A stretch of 64,000 bases of DNA from Zasmidium citrigriseum (taxonomy: Eukaryota > Ascomycota > Dothideomycetes > Mycosphaerellales > Mycosphaerellaceae), in contig NHNW01000003.1 of the NCBI GenBank assembly GCA_002786025.1, forward strand, positions 682,001 to 746,000, written 5' to 3'. Below, piece after piece: positions 21,728 through 33,167 of this stretch; the first letter of the stretch is position 1, and each line of letters begins with the position of its first letter. The translations under genes were made by a program, and so were the position numbers. Below the pieces are notes generated by a model. It saw only the letters and a list, made by a program, of their open reading frames with translations. It was not told where the DNA came from and did no database searches.

Positions 21728-22886
21728 ATGAAGCCCGAAGCAGTGACGACAGCGGTGTCTGAAGACAATCTCGAGATTCCCTTGATCGACTTCTCTGCAT
21801 TCCTTTCCGAGGACCCATCGACGAAGAAAAGTACTGCCCAGGCGCTCCTTGCTGGTTTCCAAAATGCCGGTTTCATCTATCTCAAAAACCACGGTATCCC
21901 TCAGTCAGTGGTCGAGAACACATTCGCGGAGTCGGCCAAGTTCTTTGCTCGGCCACGGGAAGAGAAGGACCGGCTAGCATGGACGACTCCAGAGGTAGAT
22001 CGAAGCCCAAAGTCGCTGAGATGCCACTGACAGATGACAGGCAAATCGTGGCTATTCCCAACCAGGCAGAGAGAAAGTTACCAACGCGGACACCGCCGAT
22101 GACATCGAGAAAGTCCGGGCGTTGGAGGGTGCTGATCTCAAAGAGTCTCTCGAAATTGGTAAGGAAGGTGAACCAGGACTTCCAAACCAGTGGCCCGGAG
22201 ATCCCGAGGGCATGGTCTTCAAGGGCCAAATGATGGACTTCTTTGACCTTTGCAAGGAGCTCCACTTCAATGTGATGCGGGCCATTGCCGTGGGACTGGG
22301 TATTGATGAGCATTGGTTCGATTCGTATTGCGATGCTGGCGACAACACTCTGCGACTACTCCATTATCCGGAAGTTAAATCTGATGTCTTCAAGAAGAAT
22401 CAGAATACCGTGAGAGCGGGAGCCCACACCGATTACGGATCAGTGACGTTCCTGTTTCAGGTGAGTGCTCTCAGAATTTGTCAAATAAACTGCGCTGAAT
22501 ATCCTCCAGGATATGGCCGGTGGCCTGCAAGTACTGTCTCCCAAAGGCACATTTGTGGACGCAACCCCAATCGAGGGCACAATCGTCGTCAATGCTGGCG
22601 ATTTGCTGGCGAGATGGAGTAATGACACCATCAAAAGCACGAAGCATCGTGTGGTAGAGCCACCGACGCAGTCCGACATGCATCCCGCTCGATACAGCAT
22701 TCCATATTTCTGCCACCCGAATCATGATAGCCTTATCGATGCCATACCAGGAACATACAGCGATGCGAATCCGAGGAAGTATGGACCAGTGAATTGGTGA
22801 GTGAGAATCCGAGTGCTGCTGTGAGCACTCGCTGACCCCATCGCAGTGGCGAGCATCTTGTACAGAGACTGAGGGCGACATATTGA
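21728..22886 (+). CDS. hxnY: 2-oxoglutarate-Fe(II) oxygenase (isopenicillin N synthase-like), hxnY-like
   Basis: Exons 21728-21994, 22041-22460, 22510-22796 and 22847-22886 give 337 residues, with phases closing exactly. The DIOX_N part has IPLIDFSAFLSED, GFIYLKNHGIP and FFARPREEKDRL. The catalytic core shows H-x-D in GAHTDYGSVTFLFQD, the distal His in STKHRVVEPP, and the 2-oxoglutarate R-x-S in ARYSIPYF. The final exon is only 40 bp (GEHLVQRLRATY). Enzymes of this family hydroxylate or desaturate small molecules using O2 and 2-oxoglutarate. HxnY of A. nidulans is a dioxygenase of this type in the nicotinate cluster (recalled). Substrate not established. Confidence 0.78.
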
Positions 22887-23092
22887 GGCGAGGGAGGAAG
22901 ATGTAGATTGGTAGTGGACGACAAGAAAAGGAGTGATGATGAGACTGCCCCTTTCCTCGGCCTTTGCACATGCGCTAGTCCGAGCAGGGTTAGTTTAGCC
23001 TAAATTGGGAGCTGACTCCACCTCCTCGTTCTTCTCACTCTCTCTCTACACGAGAACTCCATCAATCCGCGCATCGTAACAGCTGTATTGCA

Positions 23093-24040
23093 ATGAGTTG
23101 GCCGAAGTTACCTGCCAGAGCTGCGTATCTTGCCCTGAAGAATCCACAACGCCGCAACGCACTCTCTTTAGCCGTTCTGCGAGACTTGCGAGAACAGTTG
23201 GTCAAATACAATACCTCTCCATCAGATGCAAAACTTCGTGTCCTACCTCCATTTCAGCCTGGAGTACTAAACGACTTGGAAGCCATATCTAACAGTGTCT
23301 CAAGTTCCCAGCCGCCAACCGCGAAGCTAGACGAGTTGAAATGGCTGCTGGATGCGGACGAATGGCACAAACATCGCCACGGTCTACCAAACGTACTGGT
23401 ACTACGTAGCGAAGGTCCAGTATTCTGCTCTGGCCATGACCTCGGCGAGCTGCGCACACTCTCGCATGACGAAGTCAAGGAGACATTCGCACTCTGTGCT
23501 GAAGTCATGAGCCTCATTCGCAGATCGCCTGCACCCGTCGTCGGCTTCATCCAGGGCCTGGCTACCGCTGCTGGCTGTCAACTAGCCCTCACCGCTGACC
23601 TACCACTTGCTGTTGCTGGGACACAGTTTCGTTTGCCGGGTGCTTCGATCGGCCTCCCCTGCACATCGCCATCCACTGCGGTATCAAGACGGCTCGGAGC
23701 ACCTTTTACATACAGGATGTTAGCTCTGGCAGAGGCTGTGCGAGCCGATCAATTACCAAGAGGGTCAGTGGAATGTATGCCCGACGATGATGCACTGGAA
23801 GAGCGAGCTGCGCAAGTCGTTGACAAGCTTGCAAACGAAAGCCCGCCACAGTCTCAAGCTTTGGGCAAGTGGGCATTCTGGACACAACTTGGACTGACCG
23901 GCTCTTCCTCTGGCGGCGATGGCTATGAGGAAGCAGTCACCTGGGCTGGCAGGGTAATGGCTTTGCACGCGCGATCTTCCGAGGCGAAGGAGGGAATTTC
24001 GGCGTTCTTTGAGAAGAGACAGCCTTCGTGGAAGCTTTAA
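23093..24040 (+). CDS. Enoyl-CoA hydratase/isomerase, ECHDC3-like
   Basis: Single exon, 315 residues, ATG at 23093. It begins with AYLALKNPQRRNALSLAVL, the crotonase start, but carries an insert of about 60 residues before LPNVLVLRSEGPVFCSGHDLGEL, as in mitochondrial ECHDC3-type proteins. The oxyanion-hole segments are CSGHDLGEL and GFIQGLATAAGCQLALTADL. The catalytic acids of true hydratases are not obvious, so activity may be divergent. It ends 59 bp before the convergent GMC gene. A link with the catabolic cluster is possible but not shown. Mitochondrial targeting is not clear from the short N-terminus. Confidence 0.85.
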   Translation: MSWPKLPARAAYLALKNPQRRNALSLAVLRDLREQLVKYNTSPSDAKLRVLPPFQPGVLNDLEAISNSVSSSQPPTAKLDELKWLLDADEWHKHRHGLPNVLVLRSEGPVFCSGHDLGELRTLSHDEVKETFALCAEVMSLIRRSPAPVVGFIQGLATAAGCQLALTADLPLAVAGTQFRLPGASIGLPCTSPSTAVSRRLGAPFTYRMLALAEAVRADQLPRGSVECMPDDDALEERAAQVVDKLANESPPQSQALGKWAFWTQLGLTGSSSGGDGYEEAVTWAGRVMALHARSSEAKEGISAFFEKRQPSWKL

Positions 24041-24099
24041 TGTTAACCTTCTACTCTGACGACCACGATCATGATTGCTTTTATCTCCTCGCATAAAGG

Positions 24100-25746
24100 C
24101 TACCGACCATGCAACATCAAGTCTGCCAGATTCTCCGCCACTGCGTAAACCGTAGCTTGAATCGTAGCGGAGACCGGCGAAGGGAACACGCTGGCATCGC
24201 ACACTCGAAGTCCCCTGACACCCTTGACCTTTAGGCTCGAATCAACAACTTTGCCCATAGCAGCAGTCCCGGCTGGATGATGGATTGTCAAAGAGCTCTC
24301 CCTGACCCGGGCGTCCATCTCATCGTTACTGGATCCTGAAGTCAAAGGAGTTTTCCCAACCGGTGGAACTTCTGCTACTATCAAAGACTTCAAGGCCTCA
24401 GACTCGGCGAGTCTGAATGCTTTCCGGGTACCAGCTCGCAGGACATAGCGATCATGATGAGTCGAGTTGTATCTGGGATCCACGATCGGATTGTCGCCGG
24501 GGTTGCTGGATTGCAGTGAGATCTTTCCACGGGAAGTCGGCAGGAAGTTCAAAGTCATGATCGAGATATGCTCTCCGTCGACTTGGACATCGTAGCCCTC
24601 CGGTAGGGACAGGGGCATGTAAATTGCCGCTGTCCAGTGATGAGCTCGCCCAGCTAGAAGTGGATGATCGCCGGGAATGTGGGCCGCTTCTGAATCAGCC
24701 TGCAAAGCTGATCGCAGCTCTTCCTTGGGCAGAGTATCAATCGCCATCCATTCTGCTGCGAGACCTTGAAGATGCTTCGGATTCTCCATGAAGTTGACGT
24801 TACCCATGGCTAGCCCTTGCTCGACCGCTTTTGGATCCAGCTTGAACACGAGCGTCGATCCGAGATGATCGAATAAGTTCTCGCCCACGTCAGGAGAATC
24901 TACGACGGTTTCCACGCCTATCTTGGAAAGCTCTTCAGACCGCCCAATTCCGCTCAGCATCAAGATCTGGGGTGTGCGGTGCGCACCGCACGACAGGATG
25001 ATCTCTTTCTTTGCACGAAACGTCCGTCCATCTGCTAGCTGCACACCGGTAGCTTGAGGCTCGCCGTTGGAAACGTCAAACACGATCTTCTTGATTGTCG
25101 CCCCTGTAATCAACTCGACGCCTTTCAGATCATAGGCCAGAGCTGCAGGCTGTCGAGTCGGACTCCAATTCTCACACCAAGTAGAGATACCTAACGGGTT
25201 TCCGGCATTTGCGTCTGGGTTGTATTCCATACCAATCTCCAACAGCCCGTTGTAGACGGGCTTTCGCAGCGGGAACTCTCTCATGGAGGAAGACTTAATC
25301 GGTCCGTCGAATCCGTGCTGCGTCCGATCTCCATTTGGATCCCAATGCGTTTCCGAACGCTTGAAGAATGGCAGCATGCCCTCATGACCCCACCGCTGAT
25401 CACCAACGAGTTCGGCCCACTGATCATAGTCTTTCGCTTGACCACGCATCCAGAGGCCATAGTTGACTGCACTGGATCCAGAAAGAATGTTTCCTGCATG
25501 AAGCTCAATGGTGCGGTCGTTGAGATACTTTTGTTTCGGTGTGGGATAAACTTGATCCAGACCGATGTCCTTGAGCTGAGCTACACCCAACGGATTCAGT
25601 ACGAGTGGGTTGCTCCTTTCATCTGGGCCTCGCTCGATGATTGCCACCGTCAGCGATGGGTCGCCCTGCTTGAGTCTGGAGGCTACCACGCAGCCTGCTG
25701 TGCCGCCGCCACAGATGATGTAGTCGTATTCCAAAGGCGCCAACAT
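24100..25746 (-). CDS. GMC-family FAD oxidoreductase (glucose/choline dehydrogenase-like)
   Basis: Single exon, 548 residues from ATG at 25746. FAD motif YDYIICGGGTAGCVVASRL is at about residues 8-26; GMC signature 1 is NILSGSSAVNYGLWMRG and signature 2 is SCGAHRTPQILMLSG. The first catalytic His is in LTIHHPAGTAAMG. In place of the usual second His/Asn (as in GNPQATVY) the sequence reads SATIQATVY, so a Thr occupies that position. There is no signal peptide, so it is probably intracellular. The family oxidises alcohols, sugars or choline, passing electrons to O2 or other acceptors; the substrate cannot be told. Convergent with the ECHDC3-like gene. Confidence 0.88.
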   Translation of the reverse strand: MLAPLEYDYIICGGGTAGCVVASRLKQGDPSLTVAIIERGPDERSNPLVLNPLGVAQLKDIGLDQVYPTPKQKYLNDRTIELHAGNILSGSSAVNYGLWMRGQAKDYDQWAELVGDQRWGHEGMLPFFKRSETHWDPNGDRTQHGFDGPIKSSSMREFPLRKPVYNGLLEIGMEYNPDANAGNPLGISTWCENWSPTRQPAALAYDLKGVELITGATIKKIVFDVSNGEPQATGVQLADGRTFRAKKEIILSCGAHRTPQILMLSGIGRSEELSKIGVETVVDSPDVGENLFDHLGSTLVFKLDPKAVEQGLAMGNVNFMENPKHLQGLAAEWMAIDTLPKEELRSALQADSEAAHIPGDHPLLAGRAHHWTAAIYMPLSLPEGYDVQVDGEHISIMTLNFLPTSRGKISLQSSNPGDNPIVDPRYNSTHHDRYVLRAGTRKAFRLAESEALKSLIVAEVPPVGKTPLTSGSSNDEMDARVRESSLTIHHPAGTAAMGKVVDSSLKVKGVRGLRVCDASVFPSPVSATIQATVYAVAENLADLMLHGR

Positions 25747-26261
25747 CTTAGCTTGATGGAACTGCTCGAGGCACAATCCCGCTTCAATGGAAAAGGGATA
25801 AGAAACGGATGTTCGAGTCTTTAATTCGACTTCTGAATGATGCGAAAGTGGACATCGTTCAATTTAACGGATCCGGTTGCACTAAAGAGCTGAGGGTGCG
25901 ATCAGCAAGTACCAGAAGAGGTCAATGGTGACACACTTTTAGGGCTAGAAGCTTCACAAGTGGGGGCCAAGATCAAGTGCTTCGGGATTCGATCTAGATG
26001 GTCATAGGACTTCATTCTCCTGGAGCGTGTATCTAAGAATGAGCATATCAACAAAATGTAGCAGACGGAGCCGGCTGAAATCATTGAGGCAAGAATTATC
26101 AGCCTCGGTGGGGCTCAGTGAGAGCTGCATAGACTAATGAGTGACAGAACGCAATCACAACGCGAGCCGGTAAAGTATTGCAAATCCATAGGAGACAGAC
26201 AGACGCCCACGTCAAACCTGAGCTTGCGTAACCTCGTCTGGAGGAAGTTATTGGTGCTGCC
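25747..26261. other. Intergenic between minus-strand genes
   Basis: Promoter of the GMC gene and 3' end of the copper ATPase. No gene or motif recognised. Confidence 0.5.
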
Positions 26262-29200
26262 TCAGAACTTGACCCACTTCATCTGAAGAGCAATCACAAT
26301 CACCGGCAGCACGCTCACGACCTCGCCCAGTCCCGCATACTCCGGTGGAATGCGGAAGTTGACGAAAGCCCCAGCGGCCAGAAGAATGGCGAACAGGTTG
26401 TAGACGCCAGCCCAGACGAAGTTGAGGACGATGCGTCTGAAAGCCGCGTGCGACACTTCCATCAGTGTGAGCAGGCCAGAAATGTCAGGCCTCATGAGAA
26501 CAGCGTCAGATGCGCTACGAGCGACGTCGGTCCCTTCGCTCATGTGAACGCCGACCGTGGCCTGAGCCAGAGCACCGGCATCGTTACTCCCGTCGCCGCA
26601 GAATATGACGATGTTCTTTTTGTCCTGAGTCAGATCTTTCAGGTATTGCTGCTTGTCCTGTGGCGTGCATCTCGATCTAAGATTCAGGGGATTGAGGCCG
26701 AGCTCGTTACCGACTGATTTGACAGGGCCGGAATCGTCACCGCTGACAATCGATACTTCGACGCCGCGAGACAGGAGAGTCGAGACCACTGACTTGGCCT
26801 CCGATCGCAGAGTATCTGCAAGGGCAAAGATAGCCTTTGGTACGTCGTCGATGGTGAAGCAGAGGGTTGTCAGTCCACGGGACTGAAAGGCCTGGACTTG
26901 CTCAAGATGCTCGACGCCCAGCCATCTGGCACTGCCTGCTCGCAAAATCTTGCCGTCCTTCAACCCTTCAACGCCTTTGCCAACGACCGTTTCAAGCGAA
27001 TCCAGAGAGCTAGCACTGATGCCCTGATCCGTCAGGTGGATTGCCAGTGCAACAGAGTTAGGATGCTTGTTGCCACTGGCAAGTCCCACGAGTAGCGATC
27101 GAGCCTCGGCGTCAATATCAAGGTACTCTTCACCAACCACAGTCGCTTTGCCCTGTGTAAGAGTTCCAGTCTTGTCAAAGACCACGTGAGTTGCCCGCCA
27201 CGAAGACTCGATGCTTTGTGCTGATTTGAATACAACACCATGCTCAGCGCCCACGCCGCAAGATATGACAATCACCATTGGTACTGCAAGACCGACAGCA
27301 CATGGGCAGGAGACTATCAGCACGGCGATGGCATACGTGAGCGCTGTGACCACCGCTTCCGAGCCAGACTGATGTCTGATCGCCACCCCAATGCCAATCC
27401 AAATGCAAAAGACCACAATTGTTATAGCGACGACGACGGGTACGAAGTAACCCGCTACTACGTCTGCGAACTCTTGGATCCTTGGTTTGGAAAGTCTGGC
27501 TTGGTCGACCATGTCGGCGATGGAGCTGATAGTATTTTCGCCTGGTAGCCGTGCCACTCTGACATGCAATAGCCCTGCTCCATTGACAGAGCCAGCAACG
27601 ACGCTCGAGCCTTTGTTCTTTGGTACGAGCTTAGACTCGCCAGTGATCATGGACTCGTCGACCTCGGAGATACCAGAGACTACAGTGCCATCTGTGACGA
27701 TGCGTGAGTCTGGGAGTACTTTGAAGACGTCCGTATAGTGCAGCAAGCGCGAATCGACCTCTGGACCATCTTTGCCGTCTTTATCAACCAGTTTGGCGGT
27801 GGTAGGCTGCAAGGATGTGATCGAAATCGACTCGACCGCCTTCTGTCGAGCAAAAGCGCTGATGAAACGTCCAATCATGATGAGCGTCACCAGAAGTGTG
27901 CTGCTCTCGAAGAATTCGCCCGTTGAAAGTGGATTTCCAGTCATACTGTATGCGTACGCAACCACAGAGAAAATGTACGCGGCGCTAGTACTAAGGACGA
28001 TGAGAAGATCCATTTCGATTACTCGGGAGAATACCAGAGACCGAAGGGCGCTGCTGTAGAATGGCCCCGCCACAACGACCTGGACGAGCGTAGCAAGGGC
28101 CAGCGAAGCCGACTGGTACGCAACTTCATTCGGAGGCAATGGCGCCCATGCGAAGACGAGGACCGGAATGGTCAGGACAGCCGAAAAGACCGTCATCAGG
28201 CCGACATGGCGGACATGCTTAGCTCCAGCCATGATATTTGCCTGTGGTCGCAGTGGTGCGAGATCCAGTTTGAAGCCGAATGAACGCTCCAGCAAGTCTC
28301 GCGCACCGACAACATTGGCGTCGTAGGAGATGCCGAATGTATCTTCGCCGATGCGTTGAACGTCAAGAACTCCCAAAGGCATCTTCATCGAGGCGATTGT
28401 CTTGCTCTCAGCTGTAGCTTTGACGTGAACCTCATTGCCGGACGTTGACAACTTGGTCAGAACGAAGCCGGTAGCACGCCCCAGCTGTGCAATAGCCTGC
28501 TCGGATGTCGTTGTTCGTGGATCCACATCGAACTCAGCACGTGAGAGAACAATGCTGGCTTGAGCATTGGTGGCCGAAGGTATCGCATTGATGGAGCGGT
28601 GCAGTTTGGTCTCGCATCCAGTGCACGTCATTCCTTGAACGCTTAAGACAACGTGTTCAACCGAATCTTTGCCTCTTTCCAGGTCATTGGTAGAGTACTC
28701 CATCTCCTTCGTAGTTTGGATGACCTTATCCGGAAGTTTCAAGGTGTCCAACTCAACTACAGCGTCTACAGGCTTGCAGCAGCTGGACTTGCAACCTTTC
28801 GCGGTGTCTTTCTCGACCAAATCGGGGCACTCTGTGGCAACAGTCCTCTCCATGGATGGAGGTTGGCAACATGATCTGCCCGCCTTCCGCGAAGAAATAG
28901 ACTGCACACCCCGAGATCCATACTCGACTGCACTTGAGGATCCCGAAGCGGTTGTCTGACAACGTTTCTCGCGCTGTCGAGATGTCGGAGCATTTCTGAT
29001 ACGGCCAGGAGATAGCTTACGCTTCGTGGTACAGCAGGATTCCAGTCCCTGAGCGAGCAGTGCCTTACAGTAGCAGCTGAAGGAGCCAAACATCTGACCG
29101 TAGCGTCTTCGCGTTGCCTCTAGGTGACTCTTGCATGGTTCTGCTGCGGCTGTGCCGTTACCACAAACCTTCGAATCATCGGTAGAGGAGCATTCTTTGC

Positions 29201-29846
29201 GCTGTTGACACTGATCTGGTCTCTTCTGGTCATTGCAGCAACCAGCTTCCTTGCCAGAAGCCTTGATGTTCGAGGGGCTGCGACCGGTGCTGGAATCATG
29301 TTTGGTTATCGTGGCGGCTTTACAGTCCGTCACCTGGTTGGAATTGACTGCTCCTGTACCAGAGTTCGACGACGATGGAGAAGCACAGCACCCAGATTGG
29401 CAAGCTTCCGTACTGTCTGGCGCTTCCTCCAGAATGAGGCGGGGCTTGGCGGCTGAAGTCTTCTCCTCCGAGCATATGGCGGTCTCTGCGGAGCAACAGC
29501 CGCCCTCGTTCGATTCGCAGCATGTGTCCGTCTGAGCCTTAGCATCGGCTTCAGAATGATCGGTGCAGCCAGTGTCGTCCTTAGCAGGTTGAGGATCGAT
29601 GGCCACCTCGCTGCAGCCACGCATGCATTCTTGCAGCGCAATCAGGCGCAAGCAACTGTCTATCTTTCAATCAGCTGAAGTTTCTTAAGAAATATTCACT
29701 AGCTGACCGTCACAGCATGCTCCCGATGCAACTTCACTGTCCGCGCAGCAGCGAGAGCTGCCAGGCTCAGGGTGGTCCGTGGGCGGCACCTTGATGGGAG
29801 TCGAGACGGCCTTGTCGCCACCGCAGCATCCGCCTCCGCAGGCCAT
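26262..29846 (-). CDS. P1B-type heavy-metal (copper) ATPase, CrpA-like, with Cys-rich N-terminus
   Basis: Exons 29846-29708 and 29659-26262 (intron GTCAGC...CTGAT...TAG) give 1178 residues. The N-terminal 330 residues contain ten CC pairs, starting MACGGGCCGG, followed by one HMA domain with GMTCTGC. The ATPase core has the translocation motif CPCAVGLAVP, phosphorylation site DKTGTLTQGK, hinge GDGSNDAGAL and eight expected membrane segments; the HP-type nucleotide loop reads NKHPNS. It exports Cu(I), and possibly Cd or Ag, across the plasma membrane. The N-terminal cysteine clusters resemble those recalled for the Aspergillus copper-detoxification ATPase CrpA. It is divergent to the sulfotransferase-like gene. 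Copper response elements were not recognised upstream. Confidence 0.88.
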
Positions 29847-30545
29847 GATTTTGGGTTTGGTTCACTGTGGGATATTCTCTGGATGTGAAGTGTTTTTCCG
29901 GTGACTGAGAAGCTGAAGCGAAATGTCACTCGGCCACGGAAAGTGAGGTCTTGGAGTCTTGGATCGCGGTGGGTCCGCTGCCGGAGTCATCCAATCACAG
30001 GTGAGTCTGCATGCTGAACTGAATCGCCCGAAATTTGGTTAGTACTTGATTAGAGGATAGAACTAACCCTCGAAGCAGTTAAGAAGTGACGCGGGGTGAC
30101 ATCCAGTGTCAACGTGTTACAAGAATACATGATCACGTCAATCATGTGCCCGATAATTGATTTGAAAGGAATTCAAGAAATCGTGTTCTGTTGTTGGCGA
30201 GAAACATCCAAAGCTAGGTACAGTACCGTTTTTGGAAGAGACGGGCTTCAAGGCTGTCCCCAAGGTTGGACATGGACTGAGCATCAGTCCAGCTGTCGCT
30301 CGCTGGACATCAAAGAAAGGTTACGTGCACAGCCTGCGTTACAGATCCATCCTCGTCTCTGCCCAGCTTCAGCGGCAAATGCGCCTGCTTCAGGACGTTC
30401 AGCCGCTCGCCTCAGCTCGGGACTGAGTAACAAGCTTGCGCTGGGTTTCAGCTCCCATTTTGAACGCATGCATACTTATACACAGCTCGAATGACATGGC
30501 ACATACTCTGCAGGACCAAGGACCGACTCGCTCATTGCTGCCATC
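29847..30545. other. Divergent promoter between copper ATPase and sulfotransferase-like gene
   Basis: About 700 bp. I looked for copper-regulator boxes by eye and found none convincing. No gene. Confidence 0.45.
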
Positions 30546-31484
30546 ATGCCGATGTCCACCTGGCAATTCGCTCTTGCCAAAACACTCTATCCACTACCAC
30601 CGCCACCCGACAAGAGGACCAAGGATCTGAAAGTTATTTGCTGTGGACTACCTCGCAGTGGCACCGAGTCGTTGCATAATGCCCTTGAGATCCTTGGATT
30701 CTCGGAGGTCGCCCATGGCTTTCCGTGGTGGTTTCGGCACATCAACACCAGCATGATATATTACGAACTGGCGATGCTCCGAGCACAAGATCGAACACCG
30801 AATGCCGAGAATCTCAGAAAAGATTACTTCGATCTGCTGTTGGCAAACTGCGAGGCCACCACCGACGTCCCAACTGTATGGTTTTGCGAGGAGCTCCTCA
30901 CTGCCTATCCTAAGGCGAAAGTCATTTTGAACCGACGAAAGGACACGAAGGCTTGGAAAGAAAGCTTTCGCGGCTCTGTCCTACCAATGATGCAAGGTTG
31001 GACGTACTGGATCTGGAGCTGGTTCAACGCAGAGCTATTCTGGGGCATGGCTTTGACTTACGAACTGCACAGCAGACAGCTATTCAGGGGAGACTTTGAG
31101 AAAAATGCGGAGCGGGCTTATGACGATCACTTTGAGAGCCTTCAACGCCGTCTGGATCAATCCAGACGACCATATCTGAACTGGTCAGTGGAAGATGGAT
31201 GGTGAGTAGTTGTGACCACCAGTGCAGGGGATTGGTGTCTGATGCTCTTCAGGTCGCCCCTTTGCAAATTCCTCGAGAAGACAGAACCGCAAATCCCATT
31301 CCCCGAGGGCAATGTTGCTGCTGAATTCGGCCCTAAACTTATGCTTGTTGACGCACAGAGAATGCGAGCTGCGAAACAGAATGCAGCGTTGATGCTCAGT
31401 GCTCTGATGTGCCTATCCGCTGCCGTCGTTGTGCTTTCAGGAAGTGATGAGAGTGTGAAGATGAGCAAAAGGAGTGCAAGCTGA
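30546..31484 (+). CDS. Sulfotransferase-like P-loop protein (Sulfotransfer_4 type) with C-terminal membrane anchor
   Basis: Exons 30546-31201 and 31253-31484 (intron GTGAGT...CTGAT...CAG) give 295 residues. The PAPS/phosphate loop is LKVICCGLPRSGTESLHNAL (about residues 28-47). WFCEELLTAYPKAKVILNRRK is the second conserved strand, and EDGWSPLCKFL is restored by the splice, as in many fungal relatives often annotated as NAD-dependent epimerase. A hydrophobic segment near the C-terminus (LMLSALMCLSAAVVVL) suggests a tail anchor. Catalytic activity of this fungal group is largely unknown. It is the last enzyme-like gene before the + strand array. Confidence 0.8.
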
Positions 31485-32747
31485 ATCGGGACTTTGTTGC
31501 CTCTGCAATCATGCGATCGCTTTTGAATCCAAGCAGAACTACACGCTGAGCTATTGGGTCTAATAGAACTAGAGCATAAGAATACCGGAGCTAGAGTCCG
31601 GCCAATAGCTCTAAGGTGTTCTTGAGCGGCCAATGAAGGCGATAGCGTTCAGCCACTTCCTTCTGCCAAGAAGCCAAGAACGAGACGTATATTGGTACGA
31701 CAGAGTTCCAAAGCAAGAGCTCAATTTGAGCTTGAGATTGAAGCAGAGCCCTCGGAGAACTCCATAGCATTCTCCTCGAAGACATGGAGCTCAAAAGGTA
31801 GAAGTATGTTCTGCTTGACCCCCTTGACTTGGCAGCGGATTTTGCTGGTATTGGCATGCCAATGTAAGGACCAAGGCAGCACGAAGGTAGTGCAAACCAC
31901 TTCTCCGATACTTGTTTTGAAGAATTATGCCCCAAGGACCTCTGAACAGCTTTTCTCTATGCTTTACTATGCCTTGATCTCAACCTTGCTGATGCCAAGT
32001 GTGAGAGGATTTCTTGGCTCAGTACGCCCAGTCAAGGCTGAGAGGAACGCTCTCCGAAGAAGACATAACCTCTAGCGCCATATGTTGGCAGAATTATGGC
32101 TAACAACAGTATACATTGCGGTGCGAGAAATCCAATGCGGTCAGCATCTATGTCGGACTTCGCAGACCATATCCCAAACACTGAAGAAGGGGAAAGTTTC
32201 TGCCTTTTCTCAGTCGTATCCGCTTCTCAACGTAAGCTCAACACGCTCGGAGTGTAGAATCTGGGTCGAGAGAATACTCTAACATCATCTGACGTGCGTG
32301 AAGTCTCTGCCAGAAGTTTCGCCATATGACTTGACTCGACGAACATCAGGTGTGGAGATCTTTGCTAGAGATTTTCAGATTCACTTTTCTTCAAGAGTCG
32401 TATTGTGTCAATAAGGGATCTTCAGCAGCTTTCAGAAGCTTTTAACCTATCCCTAGATCAATGTGAATCTAAAAAGCGACCTAGAAGCTTCATATGTCTA
32501 GCAAGATTGAGTGAAGCAAATCTCGTGCGCTTCTAGAATCTCAAACTACTTAAGGCCTCTACTTCTTTTCTTTTGCCTTCTTCATACCATCTTCTGCACC
32601 CCATACTCAACCCAAATATCGGACCACCGCGCAGCTACATGCGACTCGGCGAGTCTATTGCTCAGTAATATATATGTGAGCAGTCTACTCCACCATGACG
32701 ATGCGATATACTAAGAACCTCGCCTAGACTCGAACACATTACCAAGA
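31485..32747. other. Gene-poor 1.26 kb boundary before the array
   Basis: More AT-rich than its surroundings. A minus-strand frame (31935-31591) is open for 114 codons but matches nothing I know and lacks a supporting exon. No terminal inverted repeats or target duplications were seen. Confidence 0.45.
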
Positions 32748-33167
32748 ATGGCGCCACTTGTGGTCTTCCCTTACACTATCGACAAGTACACCTGCAGAGC
32801 ATGCGCGCTTTATGACGACGAAGCGGCTGCTGAAGACAGAAACGATCACGTCCAACGCGCGATGGCTCTCACCATCTTCTCGTGCCCCGGCTGCATGAAG
32901 AGCTCGTGTACGGTGGAGACTCTCAGCGCACACTTCGAGGACGAAGACAGCGCCGAGAAGTGCAGGGAATTCAAAGACCTGAGCTACAACGAGATCAACG
33001 CCTCGCAGGCTTTCTGGACTCTGAAACCAAGCAACGCACCAGCACCAGGCATGATCCGCCAGCAGGCGACTATCACTTCAAGGCAGTACCTGGCGATGAA
33101 GCGAGAGGAGCTGCTGCAGCAGAACCCCCACCTCAGGGGCTCGCTTTCGATGCCCGGCCAGCAGTGA
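32748..33167 (+). CDS. Array gene 1: small twin zinc-ribbon-like protein
   Basis: Single exon, 139 residues. Cys/His spacing is C16, C19, H34, C46, C49, C54, H62, C72, that is C-x2-C...H...C-x2-C-x4-C...H...C. The same arrangement appears in array gene 3 and in gene 13 at 61.9 kb, so I call it a shared zinc-binding domain, probably two fingers. The tail is Gln/Met-rich without motif. No known family is recognised. It is the first of twelve consecutive + strand genes. Function unknown; binding of nucleic acid or protein is only inferred from the metal ligands. Confidence 0.65.
   Translation: MAPLVVFPYTIDKYTCRACALYDDEAAAEDRNDHVQRAMALTIFSCPGCMKSSCTVETLSAHFEDEDSAEKCREFKDLSYNEINASQAFWTLKPSNAPAPGMIRQQATITSRQYLAMKREELLQQNPHLRGSLSMPGQQ

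Noticed and set aside
31485..32747. Possible transposon at the left edge of the array
   Set aside because: No terminal inverted repeats, target duplication or transposase motif could be seen by eye.
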